Shown here: piece after piece, positions 10,000 to 19,471 of the stretch | How the letters are laid out: every line of letters starts with the position of its first letter | How positions within the stretch are numbered: the stretch's first letter is position 1 | NCBI RefSeq assembly: GCF_003606325.2 | Contig: NZ_CP031843.2 | Span: 1,116,001 to 1,180,000 of the forward strand | DNA length: 64,000 nucleotides | DNA from: Bartonella kosoyi | GTDB lineage: Bacteria; Pseudomonadota; Alphaproteobacteria; Rhizobiales; Rhizobiaceae | Direction of reading: 5' to 3' | The notes under the pieces: model-generated | Told to the model about the DNA's origin: nothing | The model's input: only the letters and a program-made list of their open reading frames with translations | Databases searched by the model: none | Program-made: the position numbers and the translations under genes

Positions 10000-10010
10000 T
10001 CAATATTTTG
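9670..10010 (+). repeat. Dispersed repeat, copy 2 (near full length)
   Basis: About 340 bp. In this orientation the ordered landmarks are CCTATTTCGCGATAGCG at the left end, CATCTTTACGCTTGTAAAG, TCAGCCCTCAATGATGCGACA, TTTTGATTGATTCAACATG, TTTGAAATAAGAGAATTTT and, at the right end, TTATAAATCAATATTTTG. The same landmarks recur in the same order near 19.2, 22.7 (inverted), 29.1 (inverted) and 46.3 kb. The right end overlaps the stop codon of the neighbouring EAL-domain gene. No long open frame survives in any copy. It may be a MITE-like element or a decayed gene family. Confidence 0.75.
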
Positions 10011-12885
10011 GCTTATAAGGGAAATGGCTTTGAACGAGAGTGATTAACTCTTCTATGACAATTGGTTTTGTTACAAGTGTGCTTTGAACATATTTACAGC
10101 CTTCTTGACGGAGAAAGATTGCTTCTTTTTCATTTTCAACACCTTCTGCGATAATTTGCAAGTTAAGATCTGTTGCCATATTAATGATAGATTTGAGAAC
10201 AAGTTTCTTCTTGAGAGAGTCGATTGAGATCAGTGAACGATCAAGTTTAACCATATCAAATGGATAACGCACAAGATAGGTCAGTGACGAATAACCTGTT
10301 CCAAAATTATCGAGTGCGAGGTTCATTCCAAGTGTTTTAATTTGTTCGAGAAAGTGGGCTGATTGTTCAGGATTGTTTCTTAAAACAAATTCCGATATTT
10401 CAATCATCAAGCGCCCTTTGTGGAGCGGATGGCGAAGCAGAGCGGCACGCAGTTGACTGATAAAACGAGGATGAATCATTTCTGCGCTTGGTAAATTAAT
10501 TGAAATAAAGAAAGACTGGTGGGGAAGTTTTTCTTCTACATTCATAAGATCGATAATGGCATTCTCGATGATAAATTGTGACAAATCCATAACGATTTGT
10601 TCATTTTCTACGATTTTTATGAAATCAGAGACATTTAATTTTCCATAAGTTGGATGATGCCATTCTACAATTGTTTCAAAACCAATAATATGTCCATCTG
10701 ATAAATTAAGAATAGGATGGTAGAGAATTTTCATCTCATGACGCTTTATGGCATAGTGAATATCTTTTTCCAGAGTATTCTGTTCGAGACCCAGGGTGCG
10801 AAAATTAGGACGAAAAGGTTCAATATGGTTTCCTCCCATTTGTTTTGCACGAATCATTGCTAATTCACTATCATTAAAAATATCTTTAGCCGTTGATCGG
10901 CTTTCACTCCATGTAACCAATCCGATAGACGTTGAAAGAATTATTTTATTTTCCGCAAGTGAAATAGGTGCTGAAATTGTTTTGTGCAAATGATCCGCAA
11001 ATGCTGCAATTTTTTGTGGTTCAGTTTCACTGAGTAAAATAATTGCAAAGCGGTCTGCTGAAAGGCGTGATAAGGTATCTTGAAAGTTAATAAGTCGATT
11101 TAAACGACGGGCGATTATAAGGAGTACAGTATCCCCAATGGCTATGCCTAACTTGCGATTAATTTGACGAAAATTATCAAAATCAATCATAAAGACGGTC
11201 GGTCTAATTTTAATATTTGCTTTCGCTAAAGAGGTATAGTTTTGTAGTCTATCAAAGAAAATTTGTTGGTTAGGAAGGCCAGTTAAGCTGTCGTGAATTG
11301 CATCATGCAATAAACGTTCTTCAGATTTTTTATGGTTCGTAATATTGACAATAGTTCCAATGACACGTGTGATTTTCCCATCTTTTTGCATCGCTGGACG
11401 TGCGCGAAGAGAAAACCAATGATAATACCCCCCCCCGGAAGAAAGCCGAAAAATTTGATCAATACGCCCTTTTTTATTTTTAAGAATGATATCCAATACG
11501 GCTTGGAAGCGTTCACGATCATCATAATGCAAGGCTGAAATCCAGTTGCGCATCGTCCCATTGAGGTTGTGGATTTCAGTACCAAAAAGGGTTTTTATGT
11601 TTGGATGAACAACAATACGATCACGCTCAATATTCCAATCCCAAATAATATTTCCAGCTCCTTTTGCTGCGAGGACTTGTTGTTCAAGGTCGGAAAATAT
11701 TCCTTCATGGAAAGCGTCATGAGAAAAAGTTTGTTGTAGGACAGTAAAGCTAATGAGAAGAACAATGAGAACTAATCCTCCCGCTAATGCTGGCTGGATA
11801 ATATCATTGTTTAAATGTCCTTCTATGCAGGCATAGGCTCCCACACACCAAAAGCTAATAAGCAACCATGTTGGAATAAGCATAATAGCGCGGTCATAGC
11901 TTCGGATTGAAAAATAGATGATGAACAGTATACCCAGCGTAGCGGTAAGGCCAAATGATAGACGGGCAATTCCTGCTGCTCTGATTGGATCATAAATAGC
12001 AAAGGCTCCTAAACTGCAAAAGGCAATGATCCAGGCGATAGCACCATAACTAAAATGATAATGCCAGCGATTAAGATTGAGATAGGTAAAAAGAAAAATG
12101 AAGAGTGTTGCAGCAAGGGCTACTTCTGTACCGGCACGCCAGATTGGTTGTGTTGTGAGTGTAACAGCAAAGAATTTATTTAAAAAGTTGAAGTCAATAC
12201 CAATATAAAAAAGCACAGCCCAAGCGACAGCAGCTGTTGCAGGAAAAAGCCCTGTCCCACGGACAACGAAGAGAACGGTTAACAAAAGGGCTAAGAGACC
12301 TGATATCCCAAGAAGAATACCATGATAAAGTGTATAAGAATTAAGGGCGTCTTTATAAGCTTCAGGTTGCCATAAATAGATTTGCGGTAGATTTGCAGAG
12401 TTAAGTTCGGCCACAAATGTAACAACAGCACCGGGATTGAGAGTAATATGAAAGATATCAGAGTTCGTACTCGGTTGACGATCAAGAGAAAAACCTTCAC
12501 TTGGTGTTATAGATTGTATCCGTTCTGATCCAAGGTCTGGCCAAAAAAATCCAGAGTGCGCCATGCGGTAGTGGGGGGCAACGATGAGACGATCGACTTG
12601 TTCATCTGTTGGATTTGCAAGAGAAAAAACTGCCCAGTTTCCAGAAAATTTTTCACTTTTTGCCTGCACTTCAATACGCCATACAATACCATCTGGTCCT
12701 GGTGCTGTACTTGTTTGAAAAATAGAATTGTTTGTATGGTGAATTTCAATTGCTTTTGAGAGATCAAGAGCAGCATCTTGAGAAGAAATCTTAACGGGTT
12801 CAATAGCGTGTGCTGATGTAAGATGGACAAAAGAACTAACGACGATAATGAAAATGATGTCAATTATTTTACGCAAACTTTTCAC
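10000..12885 (-). CDS. Membrane-bound PAS-GGDEF-EAL protein with degenerate active sites
   Basis: A 961-residue cyclic-di-GMP-type regulator. It has a signal peptide (1-27), an extracytoplasmic domain (about 30-180), seven or so membrane helices (185-385, 7TM sensor-like), a PAS domain (about 405-520), GGDEF (525-695) and EAL (705-955). The GGDEF signature reads SADRF at 609-613, so cyclase activity is unlikely. EAL reads ETI at 737-739, DDFGTG reads DNFGTG (N860), and the usual Gly of the C-terminal QGY motif is replaced (QST), while NLP, EIS and AEGVE remain; phosphodiesterase activity is therefore doubtful. Codons 484-486 (GGG) are written as nine consecutive G on the coding strand. The C-terminal codons lie inside the dispersed-repeat end. 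It may act as a c-di-GMP receptor or scaffold. Confidence 0.9.
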   Translation of the reverse strand: MKSLRKIIDIIFIIVVSSFVHLTSAHAIEPVKISSQDAALDLSKAIEIHHTNNSIFQTSTAPGPDGIVWRIEVQAKSEKFSGNWAVFSLANPTDEQVDRLIVAPHYRMAHSGFFWPDLGSERIQSITPSEGFSLDRQPSTNSDIFHITLNPGAVVTFVAELNSANLPQIYLWQPEAYKDALNSYTLYHGILLGISGLLALLLTVLFVVRGTGLFPATAAVAWAVLFYIGIDFNFLNKFFAVTLTTQPIWRAGTEVALAATLFIFLFTYLNLNRWHYHFSYGAIAWIIAFCSLGAFAIYDPIRAAGIARLSFGLTATLGILFIIYFSIRSYDRAIMLIPTWLLISFWCVGAYACIEGHLNNDIIQPALAGGLVLIVLLISFTVLQQTFSHDAFHEGIFSDLEQQVLAAKGAGNIIWDWNIERDRIVVHPNIKTLFGTEIHNLNGTMRNWISALHYDDRERFQAVLDIILKNKKGRIDQIFRLSSGGGYYHWFSLRARPAMQKDGKITRVIGTIVNITNHKKSEERLLHDAIHDSLTGLPNQQIFFDRLQNYTSLAKANIKIRPTVFMIDFDNFRQINRKLGIAIGDTVLLIIARRLNRLINFQDTLSRLSADRFAIILLSETEPQKIAAFADHLHKTISAPISLAENKIILSTSIGLVTWSESRSTAKDIFNDSELAMIRAKQMGGNHIEPFRPNFRTLGLEQNTLEKDIHYAIKRHEMKILYHPILNLSDGHIIGFETIVEWHHPTYGKLNVSDFIKIVENEQIVMDLSQFIIENAIIDLMNVEEKLPHQSFFISINLPSAEMIHPRFISQLRAALLRHPLHKGRLMIEISEFVLRNNPEQSAHFLEQIKTLGMNLALDNFGTGYSSLTYLVRYPFDMVKLDRSLISIDSLKKKLVLKSIINMATDLNLQIIAEGVENEKEAIFLRQEGCKYVQSTLVTKPIVIEELITLVQSHFPYKPKY

Positions 12886-13289
12886 AATGTCCCACTCTCA
12901 ATATTTTAAGATGTCTAATTTTCATTTAGATTTTTGAGAAAAAACGTCCACCTTTTATCATTTATTTACAGAATAAATCGTGATCACTTCCTCTTAAGTT
13001 ATATGATTTTATAGACAAATAGGCCATATACTCATTTGCTTCCACGAAACTTGAAGCGGATGGAATTTTTTATATTTTAAAAGAGCAAAGTTAAATCATG
13101 AATTTCTAAATTTCACGGATATAGCTTCACGCATTAGAATCTCTATCATATGAAGGAGGAATTGGATAGTTTTGTACGCCTCTTTGTCCAATATTTCCAA
13201 AACTTATTTCATGAGAAGAGTTTTTATGGTAAATTCTACGATAAAATGTATTCATATTCATTGTGATACTTCTTTTTAAAAAGCATTTT
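12886..13289. other. Intergenic region upstream of EAL gene, 404 bp
   Basis: It holds the presumed promoter of the EAL-domain gene at its left end and one possible small ORF on the minus strand (13127-13261). Nothing else is recognisable. Confidence 0.4.
13127..13261 (-). CDS. Possible small protein, 44 codons
   Basis: An open frame that begins 28 bp after the end of the M16 peptidase gene on the same strand and reads MNMNTFYRRIYHKNSSHEIS, then a hydrophilic segment with GQRGVQNYPIPPSYDRDSNA at the end. An AAGAAG sequence precedes the ATG by about eight bases. No family is recognised. It could equally be non-coding. It is listed because it is positioned like a third gene of the thrC-peptidase operon. 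Confidence 0.25.
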   Translation of the reverse strand: MNMNTFYRRIYHKNSSHEISFGNIGQRGVQNYPIPPSYDRDSNA

Positions 13290-14564
13290 TTACTTTAGCT
13301 TATATGAAAGAGTTGATGTTAAGTCATCAAAATTCATGAGGTGACCTACAGGTCCGACAGCAGTGAGTGTTGGCGTGGAATTTGTAAAAAGACGATATGC
13401 TAAATCAGTTAATCTTGTAGGCGTGATGAGATTGAGGCGTTCAATTGTTTCCGATATTGGAATGGGACGAGCGTAAAGAAGTATTTGGCGAGCAATGAGA
13501 TGTGCTTGACTAGAAGGATTTTCCTGTGACATTGTGAGATTAGCACGGTATTGCGTTTGTGCTCGTTGGAGTTCATTGGCGTGAATATTTTTGCTTGCCT
13601 TGGAAAGTTCATCAAGAATCACAGGCACAAGTTCTTTGAGTCCTTCTTGTCCAGTCGCTGCGTGAACACCAAAAAGCCCAGTATCTGAAAAACCCCAATG
13701 AAAAGCATAAATGGAATAGCATAATCCACGTTTTTCTCTTACTTCTTGAAAAAGACGTGAAGACATCCCCCCACCAAGAATGATTGAAAGAATTTGGGTC
13801 GCATAAAAATCACGCGCGTGATAAGCACGCCCTTCAAACCCTAGAACAACTTGTGTATCCATTAAATCACGATATTCACGAAAGTCGCCGCCGACATAAT
13901 TTGCAAGATTAGGAAGAGAGGCTGTTGAATGGGGACGAAAAGTGCCAAGACGACTTTCAACTTCTTTTATAAAGCTTTCGTGTTTTACAGCTCCTGCCGC
14001 GACGACAATCATACGATCTGCACTATATTGTTTATTGATGAAATCATGAAGATCAACAGATGTAAATGATTGAAGAGTTTGAGCTGTTCCTAAAATAGAA
14101 CGACCAAGGGATTGATGACGAAAGGCAGTTTCTGTAAAATGATCAAAAACGATATCATCAGGCGTGTCATGGGCGGCACCAATTTCCTGAAAAATGACTT
14201 GTTTTTCTCGTTCTAGTTCATCTTCGTCAAATTTTGAATGCATCAAAATATCGGCTAAAATATCGATAGCAAGTGGGATATCGCTTTTAAGGACACGTGC
14301 AAAGTAAGCTGTTGTTTCAATACTGGTTGTGGCATTAATTTCACCGCCAACATCTTCAATATCGGTTGCAATTTGAAAAGCGCTACGGTTTTCAGTTCCT
14401 TTAAAAGCCATATGTTCAAGAAGATGGGCAATACCATGCTGTGTGAAGGTTTCATTGCGTGAGCCTACTTTCACCCATATTCCGAGTGCGACACTATCAA
14501 TCTGTTGCATTGTATGTGTGGCGATCGTCAAACCATTACTAAGGCGACAGACATCTACATCCAT
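13290..14564 (-). CDS. M16 family zinc peptidase (mitochondrial-processing-peptidase-like)
   Basis: A 424-residue insulinase-superfamily protein. The inverted zinc motif is HLLEHMAFKGT (HxxEH), with the downstream third ligand region ELEREKQVIFQEIG. The C-terminal half has the second M16 fold (GGGMSSRLFQEVREKRGLCYSIYAF). It resembles the processing peptidases conserved in rhizobia and rickettsiae and related to mitochondrial MPP beta. It follows thrC on the same strand with an 85-bp gap, as in other Rhizobiales. The substrate is unknown. Confidence 0.9.
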   Translation of the reverse strand: MDVDVCRLSNGLTIATHTMQQIDSVALGIWVKVGSRNETFTQHGIAHLLEHMAFKGTENRSAFQIATDIEDVGGEINATTSIETTAYFARVLKSDIPLAIDILADILMHSKFDEDELEREKQVIFQEIGAAHDTPDDIVFDHFTETAFRHQSLGRSILGTAQTLQSFTSVDLHDFINKQYSADRMIVVAAGAVKHESFIKEVESRLGTFRPHSTASLPNLANYVGGDFREYRDLMDTQVVLGFEGRAYHARDFYATQILSIILGGGMSSRLFQEVREKRGLCYSIYAFHWGFSDTGLFGVHAATGQEGLKELVPVILDELSKASKNIHANELQRAQTQYRANLTMSQENPSSQAHLIARQILLYARPIPISETIERLNLITPTRLTDLAYRLFTNSTPTLTAVGPVGHLMNFDDLTSTLSYKLK

Positions 14565-14649
14565 GTATTTACGACTCCATTAAACAAGCTAGATAACCTC
14601 ATGGTTAAAGGTATTATAATATTCTTGATTTAAATTAATGCAGCTAACT

Positions 14650-16047
14650 TTAATAAGATGCACGAGATTTTAAAGAAATATAATCTTTGACTATTTTTTC
14701 ATCATTAGCAAGACTTATGAAGTGTTCTTCACCTTCCATAACATCATTGAGATGAGATGGCCATGGGGCATGAAGTCCACAAGCATTTTTAATCGTATCA
14801 GGAAATTTAGCAGGATGAGCCGTGGCAAGGACAATCATTGGAATATGTGGTTTTTTATTTTCGCGCGCTACTTTAAGGGCGACTGCTGTATGTGGATCAA
14901 CAAGATAGCCACTTTCTTTATAGACACGATCAATTGTTTGTGCTGTTTCAGCCATGTTACTTTTTCCAGCGGAAAAGAGAGAACGAATATTTTTGAGTTG
15001 TTTTTCATCAAGAGTGAAAGATCCCGTTTTTTTCAGGTTTTCCATTGCATTACGAATCCACATTGGATCACGATTGCCGCTTTCAAAGAGTAAACGTTCA
15101 AAATTAGAAGAGACTTGAATATCCATAGAAGGTGATGTTGTATGGACGATTGGTTGTGTTTCGTAAGTACCGTTGGTCAATGTCCGTGCAAGGATGTCAT
15201 TATCATTTGTTGCAATAACCAGTTGAGCAATGGGTAACCCCATACGCGCAGCAACATAACCTGCAAAAATATCACCGAAATTTCCAGTAGGAACAGTAAA
15301 TGAAACAGCTCTATCAGGAGCACCTAAAGAAAGTGCGGATGAAAAATAGTAAACAATTTGCGCCATAATACGCGCCCAATTTATAGAATTAACACCTGAA
15401 AGGGCTCTTTTTTTACGAAAATGATGATCATTAAACATTGCTTTGACAAGAGCTTGGCAATCATCAAAATTTCCCTCAATGGCAATGGCATGAACATTTG
15501 TACTTTGATTGGTTGTCATTTGCCGTTGTTGAACAGATGATACCCGTCCTTTAGGAAATAAAATAAAAATATCTGAGTGCTCTTTTCCAGCAAAAGCTTG
15601 TATTGCAGCCCCTCCTGTGTCACCCGATGTTGCAGCAATAATCGTTGCGCATCCATTTTTTTGAGTCAAAACATAATCCATCAATCGAGAAAGAAACTGC
15701 ATTGCCACATCTTTAAAAGCTAAAGTAGGCCCATGAAAGAGTTCAAGGATAAATTCATCTGTTCCAGTTTGTTGTAACGGACAGATTGCTGGATGATGAA
15801 AGGTTGCATAAGATTCAGCAATCATATTTTCAAAAGCTGTATACTCGATCTCATTATTTACAAAGGACCACAGAACTGTTTTAGCAATTGTTGTATAAGA
15901 CTGACCACGAAGTGCGCGTAACGCATCAAATGATAATTGTGGAAATTTATCGGGAAGATAAAGTCCACCATCACTTGCCAGCCCTGTCATGATTGTTTCC
16001 GTAAAGCTTAAAGCAGGAGATTCACCTCTCGTGCTGATATATTGCAT
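14650..16047 (-). CDS. thrC: Threonine synthase
   Basis: A 465-residue PLP enzyme that converts O-phosphohomoserine to threonine. The PLP lysine is in the motif HGPTLAFKDVAMQF, the phosphate-binding region in ATSGDTGGAAIQAF, and VPTGNFGDIFAGYVA is characteristic of the long (fungal/proteobacterial) ThrC group. N-terminal MQYISTRGESPALSF fits the usual start. With thrB at 6601 the last two steps of threonine synthesis are both encoded in this window. Confidence 0.95.
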   Translation of the reverse strand: MQYISTRGESPALSFTETIMTGLASDGGLYLPDKFPQLSFDALRALRGQSYTTIAKTVLWSFVNNEIEYTAFENMIAESYATFHHPAICPLQQTGTDEFILELFHGPTLAFKDVAMQFLSRLMDYVLTQKNGCATIIAATSGDTGGAAIQAFAGKEHSDIFILFPKGRVSSVQQRQMTTNQSTNVHAIAIEGNFDDCQALVKAMFNDHHFRKKRALSGVNSINWARIMAQIVYYFSSALSLGAPDRAVSFTVPTGNFGDIFAGYVAARMGLPIAQLVIATNDNDILARTLTNGTYETQPIVHTTSPSMDIQVSSNFERLLFESGNRDPMWIRNAMENLKKTGSFTLDEKQLKNIRSLFSAGKSNMAETAQTIDRVYKESGYLVDPHTAVALKVARENKKPHIPMIVLATAHPAKFPDTIKNACGLHAPWPSHLNDVMEGEEHFISLANDEKIVKDYISLKSRASY

Positions 16048-16693
16048 AAGTTTTATCCTTTTTTATTTTTGGAAAATTGATGAAGTTATTTATTTCATGT
16101 TTTTTATAATATTTAAATTATTAAATGGGTAGAAGTTTATTTTTCTTCTTTTTGACTTAATAATAAAAGAAAAATGAAAGAAATAGTCTTAAGCATTTTT
16201 ATTTTTGAGATACAAAGATCAAGTGTTCACAGAAAACTTGTTACAGTCGAAAATTTTCTCTCTATGATTCATTCACTTAAACTTACAACGTATCTTCGCC
16301 TATGTATCTTCCTGAATAATAAAATCAAAGAGATAGAATGGTATTTATTGAAGAATTCTTTTATAAACCCCAATTTTTCAAAGTTATTTCATGCTCTTCT
16401 ACTTTTTAACAATTAAATTTGCTAAAATGAATGTTGAAATGAAACATTTTAAAATTCATACTGGACAATTTATAAGGTAATTTTATGTCATTTTGTGCGC
16501 AAACGTATATTTTTAATAATCTTTGTTGAGCTTAATTTATCAGCTTATATAAGAATTAAATATTATATTTTTGCTATACAGTATGGTGATCTAAAACTTA
16601 TTTATAGAAAGCATAAAACAGCCTACCAAATGATGCAAGGCAGGCTGTAAAATATTCCTATTTTAAATAGAAAAACAATTGAGTATCTTTGAA
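16048..16693. other. Intergenic region, 646 bp
   Basis: AT-rich DNA between thrC and the first of three small paralogous genes. It should hold the thrC promoter at its left end and a minus-strand terminator at 16618-16648. An open frame at 16174-16416 on the plus strand has no Shine-Dalgarno sequence or family resemblance, and I do not call it. Confidence 0.45.
16618..16648 (-). terminator. Rho-independent terminator of the small-paralogue cluster
   Basis: Read on the minus strand, ACAGCCTGCC pairs with GGTAGGCTGT across an 11-base loop (ten pairs including one G-U) and is followed by TTTTATG. It lies 45 bases beyond the stop of the 16694-17056 gene, the right place to end that transcript. 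Confidence 0.65.
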
Positions 16694-17056
16694 TTATTTT
16701 CCTTTAATTATTCCGATTGCCCATCCGATTATCCCGCTAAATATGGCCATAACAGATCCGGTCAAGAATCCAAAACCCAAAGCTCCCATCGTAGAAAAAA
16801 AGCCTAGAGTAATTGGTTCAAAAACTTTTTCAAATTTTCCTTCAATGACGGATTCATTTTTTGCTTCATGCGTGAAATTGGGTACATAAAGAGCAGCTAT
16901 ATTGACAGTGTTTTTCTTTTCTTGTTCGATGAGAGAAATAGTTTCCCATTGAGCATCATTTTTCAAATGATTAGCATGGACAGTTATCACTTGTGAAAGT
17001 AAAAAAGAAATCGCTATAAAAATATTTAATATGTAAGTTTTCAATCCTTTAGTCAT
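16694..17056 (-). CDS. Small exported protein, paralogue 1 of three (unknown function)
   Basis: A 120-residue protein I do not recognise as a named family. It has a signal peptide (NIFIAISFLLSQVITVHANH), a short hydrophilic middle, then the shared block AALYVPNF...ESVIEGKFEKVFEPITLG and a long Gly-rich hydrophobic tail (FGFLTGSVMAIFSGIIGWAIG) ending in GK. The same layout is seen in the next two genes. The tail looks like one or two closely packed membrane helices with GxxxG spacing. A terminator follows. The product may be a membrane-active or envelope protein; nothing stronger can be supported. Confidence 0.6.
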   Translation of the reverse strand: MTKGLKTYILNIFIAISFLLSQVITVHANHLKNDAQWETISLIEQEKKNTVNIAALYVPNFTHEAKNESVIEGKFEKVFEPITLGFFSTMGALGFGFLTGSVMAIFSGIIGWAIGIIKGK

Positions 17057-17271
17057 AATTTATCACCAATATTTTTACTTCTATTTTAATCTGAATTGAA
17101 TAGATACATCGGCAGAATTAGTACACATTGAGGAAACAGAAGCATTTAAAGCTTTTTTCATTTTTAATGTGATAATTCATCCGTTTTTTGTCATAAACTA
17201 TGGGTAAATATAGAATATATCCATAGTTGATGTTTCATCCGAGAAGATCTTATTCTACTGAACTTTTAATT

Positions 17272-17634
17272 TTAACGAGATTTAAAATACGAGACTATTT
17301 TGCTGATTATCCATCCTATAAACATGCCTATCGTACTTGATGCATATCCAAGAGCCATCCCAATACCAAAAGTTCCGATGGTAACAGGTTCAATGACCTT
17401 TTCAAATTTTCCTTCAATGGCAGTTTCATTTTCCACATCACCATTTAGACTTGGTGTATAGAGAGAAACGGTATGGATTGCATCCTTTCTTTTCTGTTTT
17501 ATTGTAGAAACAAAACTATTCTCACGATGAGTACTATTTTGCAAATAGTTTGCATGGCCATCTACAACCTGAGAAAGAGAAAAGGCAGACATAATAAAAA
17601 TACTCAACATATGATTTTTAAAAATTTTAATCAT
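17272..17634 (-). CDS. Small exported protein, paralogue 2 of three (unknown function)
   Basis: A 120-residue paralogue of the neighbouring genes. The signal peptide (MLSIFIMSAFSLSQVVDGHANY) is followed by VSLYTPSL...ETAIEGKFEKVIEPVTIG, the family's most conserved block, and a Gly-rich hydrophobic C-terminus (GIGMALGYASSTIGMFIGWI) with a basic end. A strong Shine-Dalgarno GAGGTAA precedes the ATG by a few bases. The gaps to its paralogues are 215 and 176 bp, so each gene may have its own promoter. Function unknown. Confidence 0.6.
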   Translation of the reverse strand: MIKIFKNHMLSIFIMSAFSLSQVVDGHANYLQNSTHRENSFVSTIKQKRKDAIHTVSLYTPSLNGDVENETAIEGKFEKVIEPVTIGTFGIGMALGYASSTIGMFIGWIISKIVSYFKSR

Positions 17635-17810
17635 AATTTACCTCAAATACTTTATACTATTCAATATATATGCGTAAATTTTATAGTTTGGATATTTGGA
17701 TATAATCTACATCATTTATATTTTGTAGTATGATTAGCTTCATTATGTAATGATTTGCAATAAATTAAGTAATACATAATGAAGCTATTATTCTAGAGTT
17801 CTACACTAAA

Positions 17811-18167
17811 TTATTTGAACATCAAAACTATGTCTTTTATCCAAGTTATTATCGAGCCAATAAAACTCACGGCATATCCAGCGAACAATAGTCCTACTCC
17901 TACAGTCATGGGTTCAAGGACCTTTTCAACTTTGCCTTCAAAGGTTGTCCCATTTTCTGTTTTATAATTTACAGATGGAACATAAAAAGCAGTTGTAGAA
18001 ACTGCATCAGATTTCACATTCTTTACTTGTTCCATTAGGGGAACAGAAAATTCCTCTTTTGGGGTAGTATTTTCTAAATAGTTTGCATTAACATTGACAG
18101 TTTGTGAAATAAAAAAAGTGCTTGCTATAAAAAAACTTAATAAATGATTTTTAAATATTTTTACCAT
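17811..18167 (-). CDS. Small exported protein, paralogue 3 of three (unknown function)
   Basis: A 118-residue member of the same tandem family: signal peptide (LLSFFIASTFFISQTVNVNANY), then TAFYVPSVNYKTENGTTFEGK, VEKVLEPMTVGVG and a hydrophobic tail with a Trp-Ile-Lys step near the end. GAGGTAAAG lies just before the ATG, almost the same leader as paralogue 2. It is the first gene of the minus-strand cluster. The conserved core of the family is EGKxEKVxEPxTxG. Divergence between the copies is substantial, so the duplications are not recent. Confidence 0.6.
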   Translation of the reverse strand: MVKIFKNHLLSFFIASTFFISQTVNVNANYLENTTPKEEFSVPLMEQVKNVKSDAVSTTAFYVPSVNYKTENGTTFEGKVEKVLEPMTVGVGLLFAGYAVSFIGSIITWIKDIVLMFK

Positions 18168-18917
18168 AACTTTACCTCAAATACTTTTAAATTATATATG
18201 TAAGTAAATATACAATATGTGCATATAGCTTACCTTATAAAGAAAATACATATTTCATTATGTATTTTAAGTCAATAATTAAAACACATATAACAAATAT
18301 AGTTTCAATTTTTTATAAACATTATTGCAAAAAAGTAACAGTAATAATTACAAATTATATTTTAAAAACATTATATATAATATTTTATTATGTATTATGA
18401 TATAAAACGATATGTAGTAATCGTATCATTTTTATAAAATGATATTAATATTATTTTAAATAACAACTTCATAATAAAAAATATGAAAATTATAATCAAT
18501 TTATGAAAACAGCTTCAATAATTTAAACATGAATAAACATATTAAATTTTATTATATATAAATTTTTATAATAGCCATTATTACAGAATGTACATTATAT
18601 AGATAATATATTTCTTATTCATATGTTTATTTTTATTGTTTCATAATTACATAGTAATATTTATTAATTTGCTATTAATGATATATAATTTTATTTTATA
18701 GATAATAAAAAATGTACAGTTCTCTCATAGTGTAAAGGAGAGCTTAGGTTCGATAAAGCTGAATAATATGATCTTTTTCGACAATGTGAATAGCATTATT
18801 TCAGATAGTGTATAGAAAACATTAATTCAGACATATTTATGTATGTCAAAAGATCAGAATTTGATAGTATTTTTCAAAACTTTATTCTTTCAAGACTGAA
18901 AAACTGCGTTTGTTTTT

Positions 18918-19118
18918 TTAGAAAAAGTGTTTTTTTAAATTTGAATTACTTTTGAAAAGATCTAGTTTCATTGAATATTTAAAAAATTTACTAAATGTTT
19001 TCAAAAAATTTTGAGAAGCTGCTGATATTTCTTTACGTTTTTCAACATCAGCGATTATATGTTTCATATTTATGTTCTTGTTAAAAAAAATTATAAAGGT
19101 CTCCATCCTATTTCGCAA
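18918..19118 (-). pseudogene. Possible gene fragment, 66 codons
   Basis: A lysine-rich minus-strand frame with an internal start reading MKHIIADVEKRKEISAASQN and continuing into FLKTFSKFFKYSMKLD. Amino-acid composition is compatible with coding, but no family is recognised and there is no clear ribosome binding site. It directly abuts the dispersed repeat at 19107, so it may be a truncated gene or chance. Confidence 0.2.
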
Positions 19119-19396
19119 TGATGCGTGTGAATGATATAATGATAAAGTCGCATATATAAAATTTTTAGAGCATCAGAATCTTTAACGTTTATAAAGGCGA
19201 AAGAGGGCACTGTCATACACTTTGTTCATTCTTAATGTTGCTACAGTCCTTGGATTTGAGGTGCTTCATGAAGAGACGTTTTTATTCATTTCTTTAATTG
19301 ATTCAACATATCCAATATTTGAAATGAGAGAATTTTACGATATTCATTTTTTTATTTAGTCTGAACTATGCTAGATTATTATTATAAATCAATATG
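19107..19396 (+). repeat. Dispersed repeat, copy 3
   Basis: About 290 bp with the ordered landmarks CCTATTTCGCAATGATGCG, CAGTCCTTGGATTTGAGG, AATTGATTCAACATATCC, TTTGAAATGAGAGAATTTT, ACGATATTCA and TTATAAATCAATATGTTG. It is in the same orientation as copies 2 and 7. Confidence 0.7.
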
Positions 19397-19471
19397 TTGC
19401 GCATCAGTTTTTTGTAAGAAATATTTCCTATAAAAGCATATATCTTTATTAAATATATATGCTTTTAAGCT

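Noticed and set aside
16174..16416. 80-codon plus-strand frame downstream of the thrC promoter region
   Set aside because: No ribosome binding site or family resemblance, and no coding-like composition.
18735..18760. GGTTCGATAAAGC, resembling a tRNA T-arm
   Set aside because: No matching stems or acceptor sequence can be built around it.
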